This document shows, in pieces, positions 36,923-47,322 of a stretch of 64,000 nt of DNA (positions within the stretch are counted from its first letter, which is position 1; each line of letters opens with the position of its first letter). The notes beneath the pieces were generated by a model, which was not told the origin of the DNA, did no database searches, and worked only from the letters and a program-made list of their open reading frames with translations. This DNA comes from Cylindrodendrum hubeiense (taxonomy: Eukaryota; Ascomycota; Sordariomycetes; Hypocreales; Nectriaceae): the NCBI GenBank assembly GCA_014621425.1, contig JAANBB010000126.1:1-64000 (forward strand), written 5' to 3'. The translations under genes and the position numbers were made by a program.

Positions 36923-37741
36923 TACCGTTATCAACGAACCGGGAAGTTTGTACACTGATTATGAGAACTAGGCCTCTAGCCCATCCACTGTCCACTGTGT
37001 GTAAGACACTTCAAAGATGAGCGTCTGATATGGACATGAAACCTTGCGCCGTTGACAAGTCGGTGTTGAACCCCGAGAAGTCTAACGTTGTGTAGCGCAG
37101 GGCAGTGATCGAGAAATACACCTTATTTCACAATAGTGGCATTCGAACGTCGCTTTTGAAATGTCTCTTGTTATTTTAGTTACTTGGCTAGATAGGTTCA
37201 GTAGCACCAGCCGAAACCCTTCTCGTGCTTGCATCTCAACCTACACTTTAAACTGCAAGTACAAACTCACGGCACGCTCGGTTCCGAAACAGGATATATG
37301 TTTTGACTCAGGTGGAAATGACACTTTCCTATCCGTTCAATCTCAAGACGTGGGGCCTTGATCACTCTGAACCACTTCGTGTCATGTCAGCGTAAGGTGG
37401 CCTGCTCGGAGCCAAAGGGCGGATACGATCCCGTTGATTGCGGGTCTTTCCCCACTCGCCCCGAACGGATCGATCCGTGGACAAGTGCGGGCTTGATTAA
37501 TAAGCCGGTCCGAGTGTGGCGGGGTTCGCGGGGTACACGGCGAGGACACGGCAAGGACGGCTGTTTTCGTCATCACACACGGCTGTCTCCATCAGCAATC
37601 GCCGTTTGGCAGTCGGCGCACTTTGGATTGTTCATCAACTCGAATGCAGGCGTCTGAAATCAGCGCGCAGCCATCGACTCAGTTTCTTACACATTTACGC
37701 ACTCCGGCACCGATCGGTCCCGAAAAGCTCGCAAGCCAAAT
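36923..37741. other. Intergenic, no gene recognised
   Basis: Several chance open stretches (for example 37358-37657) without family resemblance. This contains the promoter of the PLP-enzyme gene. Confidence 0.45.
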
Positions 37742-38845
37742 ATGTACTCCCCCAGTGTTGGGGACGGGTTGGAAAGCCTTGACACACCGTCCATGATTGT
37801 TGACCTTGACTTGATGGAGGCCAACATCAAGAAGCTTTTCGACAAACTCTTACCAACTGGTCGCAGCATCCGGCCTCACCTAAAGACAACTAAGAGCGTT
37901 ATTCTCGCTCACAAGCTAGAGGCTGCAGGGGCAAAAGGTTGCTGTGTTGCCAAGGTGTCCGAAGCCGAAGTCATCGCGACCGCGGGATTCGATGACATTC
38001 TCATCACGTGCGAGATTATTGGCAAGCCCAAAGTGAAGAGGCTTGTTGAGCTATTCAAGAAGCACAAATCCATCAAAATTGTGGTCGACAGCGAGGCTGG
38101 GGCTACCGCAATCGATGATGCACTCTCTCATTCGGGCATAGAGGAACCTATCTCCACCTTAGTCGACCTGGATGTGGGACTCCGACGCACAGGTGTCGCT
38201 GCTGGAGAACCAGCTGTAGCCCTTGCCAAGCATATTAGTACCCTCCGTCATATGCGCTTGATCGGTATCCAGGGCTACGAGGGTCATTTACAGCACATCC
38301 ACGACCGCGATGATCGCAAGCGTCAGTGTTTGAACTCAATGAAAATCCTGACCGACACGGCCGATTTGTTGCGAGAGTCTGGCTTCAATATGGAAGTGGT
38401 CACGACAGGGGGATCCGGCACCGCCGAGTTCTGCGCCACGGTGCCCGGCGTGACAGAACTGCAACCCGGATCTTTTATCTTCATGGACACGGACTACCGC
38501 AATGCTATCGGAACATTCTACTCCAACAGCTTGACTTTGCTTTCTACTGTTGTTAGCAAGCAGGGCGACCGTCAAGTCACGATCGATACCGGCTTGAAGT
38601 CCCTGACAACGGACAGCGGATTGGCTGAATGTAAAGACCCTAGGTACACACATCGAAACCTAGGAGATGAGCATGGCTCACTGAGCTGGGAAGATGATGC
38701 ACCCGGGTTGGAGATTGGTGACAGAATCGAGATGATTCCCAGCCATATTGACCCAACTATCAACTTGCATGACTTTTACTACGCGTATAGAAGGGGTGTT
38801 ATAGAGGAAATTTGGCCTGTGGACTCTAGGGGTAAAGTCCAATAA
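37742..38845 (+). CDS. D-threonine aldolase / D-serine dehydratase-like PLP enzyme
   Basis: Single exon, 367 aa. The N-terminal alanine-racemase-type barrel carries the PLP lysine K48 in IRPHLKTTKS, plus TTGGSGTAEF as a phosphate-binding loop. The C-terminal metal domain shows DEHGSL and P-S-H335-I-D337-PTINLHD. The H-x-D pair is the form found in D-threonine aldolase-type enzymes (Mn2+/Mg2+), whereas eukaryotic D-serine dehydratases usually have H-x-C with zinc. Aldolase-type cleavage of a D-beta-hydroxy amino acid to glycine plus an aldehyde is therefore the better guess, with 3-hydroxy-D-aspartate aldolase an alternative. Probably cytosolic. It lies 1.3 kb beyond the amidohydrolase on the same strand. 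Confidence 0.92.
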   Translation: MYSPSVGDGLESLDTPSMIVDLDLMEANIKKLFDKLLPTGRSIRPHLKTTKSVILAHKLEAAGAKGCCVAKVSEAEVIATAGFDDILITCEIIGKPKVKRLVELFKKHKSIKIVVDSEAGATAIDDALSHSGIEEPISTLVDLDVGLRRTGVAAGEPAVALAKHISTLRHMRLIGIQGYEGHLQHIHDRDDRKRQCLNSMKILTDTADLLRESGFNMEVVTTGGSGTAEFCATVPGVTELQPGSFIFMDTDYRNAIGTFYSNSLTLLSTVVSKQGDRQVTIDTGLKSLTTDSGLAECKDPRYTHRNLGDEHGSLSWEDDAPGLEIGDRIEMIPSHIDPTINLHDFYYAYRRGVIEEIWPVDSRGKVQ

Positions 38846-39283
38846 TCAGACGAGACAGTACGCAACAACTTCAACCTTGAGATCGCTCTATGCGCCAGTA
38901 GAATTGCATGTCAATTAGTTCATGAACTCGGTCGATGTTTCTTAATCCTAGCCACCTGTGTTTGGCTACCTTCTTGAAGACCCTCTCTCCTACGCTGCTT
39001 ACCACCTGCTGTGTTGAACCAATAGACTTCCAACCCCTATAAGACTTCCCTGTTGAAGGCAGCCCGCATCCGTTACAGCAAAGCCGAAAGGATCCGGACA
39101 ATTGTAGTCCCATTAGCCCCCCATACCGCCTTCACGTCCACTCAATCGTCGTTGCGGTTTATCTTGTCAAGTCCCGCTTCATCCCCTACTATCCCCCACA
39201 CACTATTAATCTTCTTGATAAGTTTATCCGACAAAGGACCCTTTTTCAATCCCATGACTGGAAGAAGAAAAGTTGGAAAGTGA
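38846..39283. other. Convergent 3' intergenic region
   Basis: Between two convergent genes; no feature recognised. Confidence 0.45.
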
Positions 39284-40413
39284 CTACAGGGTAGGGTTGT
39301 TCATCCATTCGATAATGCCCGCTCCCGTAGAATTGGTTCCACCATCGCGGCCTCCAGTCGTGCGACCAATCCACCGTGTGTAGACCTGGTTCTGGGTCGA
39401 AGTCGTAACAGTATTTTCGACGGTGAATGCGAATTTTCCACGGAGAGGATCGTCAATCTTGATTGACCAACCCTCCACCTCTGTTCCTCTCTTCAAAGGC
39501 ACCGATGTACCTGGTCCTAGAGGGGCGACTTCGACGACTGAACAGCCAGATATAATGGGCTTTCCGTTTTCGGCAAGGTAGACGCTTGACGTGACTTTTA
39601 ATGATAGGTCTAGATGGTAAAAGAACACGAGAGAGTAGTTGCCGACGTTGGAATGACCCCAGTACCACTGGGTTAGCGATCTGGCGAAATTGGCTGCGCC
39701 CCAGTTCTGGTTGTATCGTAAGTTGGCATATTATCCCCCAATTCCAGCTCATAATGAAAGACTTCACATACCTGATCATGATATCCAGAGCCTTCAAAGG
39801 AAAGACTAGTCCCATTGACGACCAGATCCACAGTAGCATGGGAGTCAGGGACCGAGTTACTCCAGGAAAGGAACGGAGCAAAGTCGAAGGAGGCGCCAGG
39901 AAGATTAAGACCACAGGCAACATGAGAAGGAGCACGAGAGCGCATTGTAATCTTGCCAGACACACCGACATCTGCAAGGTTCAAGCTCAAATGGTACACA
40001 CTTAGATCCGAGGATCCGAACCAAGTCATGGCCCCATCATCAACGTAACCTTGAGACCCATCGCCGACAGTAGTGAGTTGCAGGTTTCCGACGGGGATAG
40101 TGCTTTGGTATACCGTTCCATTCGGCCAGGCGATGTTCAACAGGACAGCGCTAGCTTCGGGGAACCAACCAGGGTAAAATTGTGCGACAACGGCGGCGTT
40201 AGACTCGTGCGAGACGGCATCAAAATACCACCACTGGTATGCAGAACCGTTGTTAACCTCGATATGAGGCCCATCGAAGGCGCTTGTTCCGACACGGCTA
40301 TCTGCATCTGTCGTGCCGTTGATCTGACCAGTAGGGATGACATATGTTTCTACTCCCCAGGAAGCAGACGCCAATCCGCCCAGGGCTGCAAGAACCGGAA
40401 CTGTGGCTCGCAT
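39284..40413 (-). CDS. Secreted CrtC/AttH lipocalin-like protein (kievitone hydratase / Diels-Alderase-like)
   Basis: Two exons, 40413-39772 and 39706-39284 (intron 65 nt, GTATGT...CCAG), give 354 aa. The splice joins SGYHDQ to NWGAANF, restoring the family hallmark YHDxNWG. A second hallmark, YQWWYFDAVS, is in the N-terminal half. Both are typical of the CrtC/hydroxyneurosporene-synthase-like double beta-barrel group, which includes secreted kievitone hydratase and decalin-forming Diels-Alderases. A signal peptide is evident from the ATG (RATVPVLAALGGLASASWG), and several N-x-S/T sites (NGT, NGS, NYS) suit a secreted glycoprotein. The signal peptide favours an extracellular hydratase-like role. 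The open frame extends to 40440, but that codon is TTG, so the ATG at 40413 is the start. Confidence 0.85.
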
Positions 40414-40510
40414 GGTAAAAGAGATGAAAGCTGGACTCAATGATGGTGTATTTTAGAAAGGGGGGAGACGTGCTGGTTCTGGGTCATTGGTAACAGGGCG
40501 GCCGAACCTG

Positions 40511-40518
40511 TATTTATA
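40511..40518 (-). promoter_or_regulatory. TATA box of the CrtC-like gene
   Basis: Minus-strand TATAAATA, 98 bp upstream of the ATG at 40413. Confidence 0.5.
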
Positions 40519-41895
40519 CATCCAAGTTTTAGTCGCGTGTTGATTTCAAGCTAATGTAGCCTTTGGTCATTTCTAGCAATCCCATATGTGCAGGGTTCTC
40601 CTCTGTCACCTCTATTGGGGGAACCAAGCGGGCATGTTCAGCCTGTGGGTTTTGCGCCTTAGTGATATTGCTGGTAGTTGTTGTTAGTCTGATAATAATC
40701 CTTGCCCGTGCATGCTAGCACTATTCTCAATAGTCTTCCCGCCTTCATACAACGCAGTGGATCATATTGGTTTGGCATAGGCTTGGGTGCTTCGGGGTCA
40801 TTAAAAAAGGTAACCCGTGTGGCTGAGTGGCAGAAAGTGACACCTGCCTACTCGGATGGCCCGGATTGAGTGACCTCATGGGACCAGAAACGCTACAAGG
40901 ACTATAATTTCCCAGCGTTGTCACTCCTGTTTCTTGAGATTCCCGCTTAGAAATCGGACATGGTAAAAGATCCGCATGGAAGCCGTCAGTAACGTCTCCA
41001 CTACATCTACTGTCAATTTCACAGCTCCACTGTCCAGAATCATGTAACTTACCAGGTACCGAGGGCCCAAACTTTGGCCCTGGTAATTGATCGATGCCTG
41101 GTTAATACAATAGTATTGCTGCATTTTAGTTGACATCATCAGTGATTACCACATTTGCGCTTTGTGATCGGCGTCGAAAATAGCTTCCCGTTTTACACCA
41201 AGCCTCGCCTTGCGGTTGAGTGTTTCTTGTCATGGCTTTCGCATCGATATGGACTTGGTTTGGAACATTGTTCGATAAGATATTAATTGTGAAGTCCAAG
41301 TCCACTTTATGAGTAATGCACCATCTTAGTTATTGATTGATACGGACTTCACAAGCGTGGTTGTGTCTATCCGTTGTTTGTCGACAAATTGAACACGAGG
41401 GGTCCAGGCCAAAGGTTCATTCCACACATATCGACCAAAATAGTTTGCAAACTTTTGACGAAAATAAAATGAAATCCAACCCAGGTGAGTAGCAAAATTA
41501 CATCTCCTTATTTGAACCAGTAAAGCAAAATTGGAGTCTCATTCCCGGTTAGGATATCAATGCAGCACTAGAAAACAAACAGAACAACAACAAAAGAACT
41601 CACTTCTAGTTTATGTGGATGGAACACATGATCTTCAGATCTTCAGTCTAACGCTGTGTATCAGTGAAGGTTAGTTATGATTCTCGAGTAGGGACTAGGG
41701 CAGCAACATAACCCAACGAAGCTAAACCCGGCGCTGTTAAAAGTTGTGGAGGCTTCATGTGGATTATTCCACGGCATTCCGATGGCCTCAACCACAATGA
41801 GTCTCTAATTAAAAGCCGTCTTAGAACTCACGTGCAACAGCATGATCTAGAGCGCCGTGATCGAGAATCCGAGCACAGAATTCTTTCCTGAAAAC
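40519..41895. other. Intergenic, no gene recognised
   Basis: A 72-codon minus-strand frame at 40921-41139 begins with ATG but has no recognisable family, and its second half follows a GTAAGT. Evidence is too weak to call it. Confidence 0.4.
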
Positions 41896-42050
41896 CCGAT
41901 TAGATAAGCGGGATTGACTGCTGAGAGCAAGAGTCCGAGAAGATGATGCCGAAAACTCCGATTATATAATCGGAGATGTGATAGGGGCAACGAAACCATG
42001 GGAGCAATAATCTAAAATCAAGGGCCCAAACATGCCGATTATATAAGCGG
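41896..42050. promoter_or_regulatory. Three CCG-N10-CGG elements upstream of a Zn2Cys6 gene
   Basis: CCGATTAGATAAGCGG (41896-41911), CCGATTATATAATCGG (41958-41973, a perfect 16-bp palindrome) and CCGATTATATAAGCGG (42035-42050) share spacing and core. Everted CCG/CGG half-sites with fixed spacing are the classic target form of dimeric Zn2Cys6 factors, and such a gene begins at 42679. The flanks of copies 1 and 3 are also similar (GATTGACTGCTGAGA / ATTTGAATGCTGGGA), so local duplication is possible. Confidence 0.6.
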
Positions 42051-42678
42051 ATTTGAATGCTGGGAATCAGCAGTCCGAAAGGTTGAAGGGCGACGAGAGT
42101 TCTATTCCATTGCCACGTGTGGACCAGTCCTATAACACGGGTAATGCAGCTTATTGTGTCAGTGAGGAGGACAAGGATCTGACGTTTGAATTGAACCTAG
42201 TAAATGGGTACCGTGAGTGGCAACTACCACATGCTCAGCTCCGACCCCGGCTACTTGGCGGGCATCTTGGTCTTAGGTTTGTTTCATTTGTAGGATCGTC
42301 GGGCTGTACAAAGTGCACGACGATCTAATTTACCGTAGTCCACCAGGGTTGATAGGCTTCTCCCTCCGCGTGTTACGGAGCTTTACCAGACTCCGCTTTG
42401 TCAGCGGAGGCTGCTTTGGTCATGTTTCCTTGTCCAAACTACCCGGCCATATGATCTCATAATGCTTTGCCGCACCGCTTTCATCCCCTACTCGCCACTG
42501 GGCCGTATTTTTTTGAGACTATCCCTTGTCCATGATCCCTCTCAATCTGGTTTCCAAACTGAAATGAGTTCGCATGCCACTCCTGCATCTCAGAATCTAC
42601 CTACGGACCAACCCATCGACTTGACACTGCAATTGAGGATCTAGGCACTTCTGCCGAGTACACTCATCAATCCTTTCA
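42051..42678. other. 5' region of the Zn2Cys6 gene, no other gene seen
   Basis: The open stretch 42053-42328 has no recognisable sequence. It is probably leader or promoter DNA. Confidence 0.4.
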
Positions 42679-44940
42679 ATGGCGAAAATAAAGGCTTGCG
42701 ATGTATGCCATAAGAGAAAAGTATGTCTCCAGACCCATGAAGCTGCATGCGGTGATACTCGGAGAATTTGCTCACTTTGTGTCAATAGATCCAATGTGAC
42801 TCTTCCGACCCCAAGATACCCTGTAACTGGTGTGACCACCAAGGACTTGTCTGCACCTTTACCAGGGTGACGAGATATAAAAAACGTTCAAAATCTCGGT
42901 ACGCTATCACCTGTAAGATTAGCAGAACGAATTTGTTTTTAACAGGCTTATTTTCTAGACTTCGCTCTAGGTCAAGACCAAGTGCCGACCGGAGACTCTC
43001 TTGTCGACTTGAACGCGTCGAGTACGATTTGTCTCAATCACTTGACCCAAGTATAAACATGGGTCCGCCTATGCACATAACTGGAACTTCGATACTACCT
43101 TCATCAACAGCTCATTGGCTATCGAATTCCAATGAACTGCCCCAAAGTCCATTGAACCTCGCTGCTCAATATAGAGGCGATGAAAAGATGCTATCCCCGC
43201 TACTTTTACCTTCCAGTACTTGCTTTGCCACCAGCATCTCAGCTGGCCATATCTACTACGACAGGTCTCATCTCGGGCAAATCAACTACAATAACGGCAT
43301 GCCAGGTCTCTCCAAGGCTGGACGGGAATGGATTTCGACTAGAACTGGTGAGAATGTCTCGTTTGACAAGTTTAACAGTCAGAGTCCCCGACAATATGTC
43401 CCTACATACACACATTGGAGTTCCCTAGCAGAGCTCTTCAAGTTGCCCGAACGAAACATTGCTGAAGAGGCTGTTGATGTATTCTTTACCTTGGCATTCG
43501 GGCTGGCCTTCCCAGTGATTGACCGTGTTCTGTTTAAGGACACAATAGCAGTGGCTTATGGGCCCCTAGATTGGCCAATGCCCCCCGAGCGCATCAATGC
43601 CAGGGCTTGCGTCTTGGCATTCCTCTCCATTATGGCTAATTTCCTAGTCCCGCGAGATACCAGTCCTTCAGTGAATGGCAGCGAATGCGCCGCCAAGGCA
43701 GAAGGTCTATTATCAGATGTTTGTAAAGATGCTAGTATTGTGAGCCTTCAGACCGTTCTTTTGGTGGTGAGCATTCGCACAACCCTCTTATCAGTTTGTC
43801 ATTCACAAACATGAGACTAATAAACAGCCAGCATATTCAGCAGTCTTTTGAAGGACGTCATCGAACTGCGAGCATGCTGCATGCAGTCGCTTGTCGTATG
43901 GTTTGTATACTTGGTGGGCACATTTATAAACCCGCAGCAATATTCAGTGACCCCACGAGCGCACATAAGGAGCGAGAGTACCGCCAACTGCGTCAACTGT
44001 TCTGGCTCTGTTATGTCTTTGATAAAGACATTGCGCTTCGTACAGGACAACCTCTGATATTGTCAGATGAATACTGTGATACTACTCTTCCTGATGATTA
44101 CACGAGCTGCGACTCGGATCTGCTTGGTTTTGACAGGGGCGCGAATTCTTCGTCTCTAGTAAATGAAGACTTGGCTCCTCACCTTCCTGGAGATATTCGT
44201 CTAAGTTGCCTGAAAGACAAGACTTGTCGCCTACTCTACTCTACCCGATCTCTCAGAAAGTCAGAAGCTGAGTTACTGCGGGATATTCGAGAGCTGGATG
44301 ACGAACTCGAAAATTGGCGATTATCGATACCACTTGACTTTCGACCAACTCTCTCAATTTCTGAATCCAGCTGCTTACCAGATATGAAGCTCGTGCCAAG
44401 TATGCGACACATCATTCTACATTTAGAGTATCATCACCTCATGGCTACTGTTCATCAAGCCAGCAACAGATGTCATTCGTTAGATTCCGACGACACTTCT
44501 GAGAGCGGCACTTTAAGTAGAGTTGTCCAATCAAGCGTCGCACTCTCTTTAGAAGCAAGTCGCTCCACTATCATTTATTTAAAAGCGGCTGTAAAGAAAC
44601 TAGCAGGTGAAGCATACTGGTGAGCATCAAATCTATCACCTCATGTTGAGATCGGCGTTGCTAATATGAACGATTTAGGTTTCTGGTGTTTTACCCGACA
44701 GCTGCTATTATGAATCTCTTTATCAATATTCTGGCATACCCTCTACATCCGCTGGCACGAGGTGATCTCGCACTCCTCGGTTCAGCCTCTGATCTCATTA
44801 AAAACATGCCAGTACGGAGGTTGACGCAGCGGGAGGTACAACACATGAAATTTGTGAATGACTGGGTGGGAGAACTGGTACGGCTTGGAAATTGCGCTAT
44901 CTCAAAGAAGATGCGGGAGATGGAGGGAAATACGGTCTAG
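42679..44940 (+). CDS. Zn2Cys6 transcription factor with fungal-specific TF domain
   Basis: Spliced model of 669 aa: exons 42679-42720, 42789-42898, 42959-43766, 43832-44619 and 44679-44940. The first intron lies inside the zinc cluster (after K14), and splicing completes C7-x2-C10-x6-C17-x8-C26-x2-C29-x6-C36. A basic linker (RYKKRSKSR) follows. Intron 2 (60 nt) is a multiple of three and open, so it is easily missed. The C-terminal half is a Fungal_trans domain with RTASMLHAVACRMV and the QLFWLCYVFDKDIALRTGQP signature, then a PDDY-like loop. It should be a nuclear activator or repressor. Targets are unknown; the CCG-N10-CGG triplet 630-780 bp upstream could mediate autoregulation. Neighbours are secreted proteins, not a biosynthetic cluster. 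Confidence 0.88.
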
Positions 44941-44960
44941 ACCGAAGGTCTAATCTTATC

Positions 44961-45065
44961 AACGAGGTCAAAGAGTCTTGACGAGGTCAAAGACATTTGA
45001 AGAGGTCAAAGCAACAGAGGTCAGAGCAGCAGAGGTCAAAGCAATAGAGATCATAGCTGCGATAG
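44961..45065 (+). repeat. Degenerate GAGGTCAAAG tandem repeat
   Basis: About six copies of an (AC)GAGGTCAAAG(CA)-type word at 15-21 bp spacing, starting just after the stop of the Zn2Cys6 gene. It may lie in that gene's 3' UTR. Confidence 0.7.
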
Positions 45066-46045
45066 CGATCAGAAATAATGATTATACGCAGTCCCCGATC
45101 TTCAACATACCTGGACCCTGTTAATTTCATCCGTGTCAGGCGACACAGCGGACAAAGGAAGATGTTTTTCAATCTCTAGAAATAGAATATTGCATGAGTC
45201 AGCTCACCAATTAACCTTGACGATCACTGAGCTGTGGCCATGCTGTCAGTAGCGGTGAGAACGGATCTCATGATCTCATTCGCCACAGCCAGCTACACCC
45301 CACCATTCTCATCGTAAGTCGGGGTGAAATCTTCCCGTCGTTACATCTGTGGCGCTTGAATCTCCAATCAACCTTTGCGTAAGACCTCTTTTCAAGGCTT
45401 TTTATCAGGCATTTGGCGCCACATTCGGGATTTCAGCTCAGGCTCTTTAGCACAACGTGATGAAGTGAGCATACCATTCTGCCATCAAGACCACCGTCCC
45501 AACGGTCAGCATTATTTATGATATCCACCTAATGCAGCCATCATTCAATGTTTTGTATCCTTGATTACTTGTGTGGATGGAAGTTCCAGGATCCGAATTG
45601 CTTCATGTTTGTGTCCAGAATAAAAGGGCGCGTAAATGGGCTTGGGGTTTAATTACTTGCGGGGAGAGGTACAGGAAATAATTTTGCAGCTGACGAATGG
45701 TTTATTTATAAATAGGTCAATATAAGAAAAGCAACACATAATACGAGGTGATCAGGTGCTCATTTGAAGCCTTGATTTCACTGCTACAGCCACTGAGAGC
45801 ATCATTCCCGCACTAGATTAGCCCTTGGTCATATGCGTCGTTTGACACGCCACGTTATAAAGCAAAGCCAGCTACGGCAAGGTATTGGCGCGCCTATTTT
45901 TAGTATGGTCGCTCTTAATGCGTTTTACCCACCGTGATTGGCAATGGCTGTCAATCTTATTCACCATGTGTCATTCCTCTAACTATCTAAACGACCCATA
46001 ACGCATCACGGTTAGTTTGTCCTCAAAATCGTTTGTGTACAAAAG
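45066..46045. other. Intergenic, no gene recognised
   Basis: Nothing supportable was seen on either strand. Confidence 0.45.
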
Positions 46046-46054
46046 CATATAAAC
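46046..46054 (+). promoter_or_regulatory. TATA box of the secreted CBM96-like gene
   Basis: CATATAAAC about 90 bp upstream of the ATG at 46139. Confidence 0.4.
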
Positions 46055-46138
46055 TATCGCAAAAGCCGTCACTGTCATGGTTTCCCAAGGACATTCCTAC
46101 TACCTAACTACAACGATCAGTCTTTGACTTCATACAAC

Positions 46139-46720
46139 ATGCATCTCCTCCTTCCACTCAAAGTTTATGCTTCCGTTTGCATCGCCATCCTCACATGTGC
46201 CTCCCAAGCGGCACAGATCGACAGGCCTGCATTAAAAGACTCAACAATCCTGCGCTCCACTGTCAGCTGCCCGGAGTGTCCCGAAAGCAACTGCTATAAG
46301 TGCACTCTGGGTCATGACACCACTCTGCAGGCAAACACTGGAGGTCGGGCCTACATCCGGAGCCTCGTTGGGTTTAAGCTGCCAGTGTCACCCTCAACTG
46401 TCCGGAGCTGTACCGTGCAGTTCCCTGCCCTTACTCAACAGCTTCCGTACCCAGTCAATGTGACATTTTCCTTGGCCGCTTCGTCAAACTGGGATGAGCT
46501 CACGGTGAATGGTGAAAATGCACCAGGCTCTGGCGAGCCATTCATCACGGTGGCTGTTCCAGCATACAGCAACATGGGGGCCGTCGATATCACACCTGCC
46601 TGCAAGGCTGCCGGTCATAATCGCCAATTCTCTGTCTACTTCGGCACGCAGTCGGGTCGCATCGAAATTTGGTCCAAGGATTCTGGAAACCCGGCGATTT
46701 TACACACCTTTCAATCATAA
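46139..46720 (+). CDS. Secreted CBM96/DNRLRE-like protein
   Basis: Single exon, 193 aa from the first ATG (the frame is open from a TTG at 46124). A signal peptide is clear (HLLLPLKVYASVCIAILTCASQA). A short Cys-rich stretch follows (CPECPESNCYKC). The remainder resembles the DNRLRE/CBM96 beta-sandwich: the DTTLQAN start, a conserved G-x-Y/F-I-R-S strand pair, NWDELTVNGENAPG, DITPAC and a final IEIWSKDSGNPAIL, which matches the family's closing 'F.S.e.gnpP.L' pattern. CBM96-type domains bind acidic polysaccharides in bacteria and algae-degrading organisms. Here a cell-wall or matrix role outside the cell is likely, but the ligand is unknown. Family assignment rests on pattern only. Confidence 0.72.
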   Translation: MHLLLPLKVYASVCIAILTCASQAAQIDRPALKDSTILRSTVSCPECPESNCYKCTLGHDTTLQANTGGRAYIRSLVGFKLPVSPSTVRSCTVQFPALTQQLPYPVNVTFSLAASSNWDELTVNGENAPGSGEPFITVAVPAYSNMGAVDITPACKAAGHNRQFSVYFGTQSGRIEIWSKDSGNPAILHTFQS

Positions 46721-47322
46721 TCGCGCATGATTTTGCCTGTGAAACACGCGCCGTTACCGACATCCCAACGCCTAGAAGTGCTCACTATTCAACATGGCAC
46801 TGACCATGAGTCACCTCAGCCAGACACGACGTTGTGTTTAATTCAACTATCATTACGACTGTCACCATTCTTTTACCTAAACGGCAAACATACAACATTT
46901 GGAGTAACTGCACAAGCGATTCGGTGAATGAGGGCTAAGTGTGGGAACTGCCTCGAAACGTCCTACCATCACCTGGTCCGTTCTGGAAACTGCTGTCAGT
47001 CAGGGTTCGCCGAGTCCTCTAGACCACTTTAGTCACGCTTAGCTAGTACTGGGAGTATTGTGAGAGGAGGGCAAGTGTCGCCAACAATTAGTCAAATTTC
47101 ATGAACTTTCATACAAAGGATTTGACTAAAATAGAGATCCAGCGATGTACCAGACACAACTCTTGGTAGTTTCCATACACGCTGGTGTGCTGGAGCTTCT
47201 TGTTCTCTGGGCAGTGGTATTTTCTTTGCTTGTAAGATATCTTTACAGGGTAGAGGGATTTAACTCAAATTGAGAAGAATAGAAACATCTAAACTAAGCA
47301 AAAATCGTCGCCTATATGTAGC
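46721..47322. other. Intergenic, no gene recognised
   Basis: 3' flanks of two convergent genes; no feature seen. Confidence 0.45.

Noticed and set aside
40921..41139. 72-codon minus-strand frame starting with ATG
   Set aside because: A GTAAGT follows about codon 30 and it might be a short exon, but no partner exon or family could be found.
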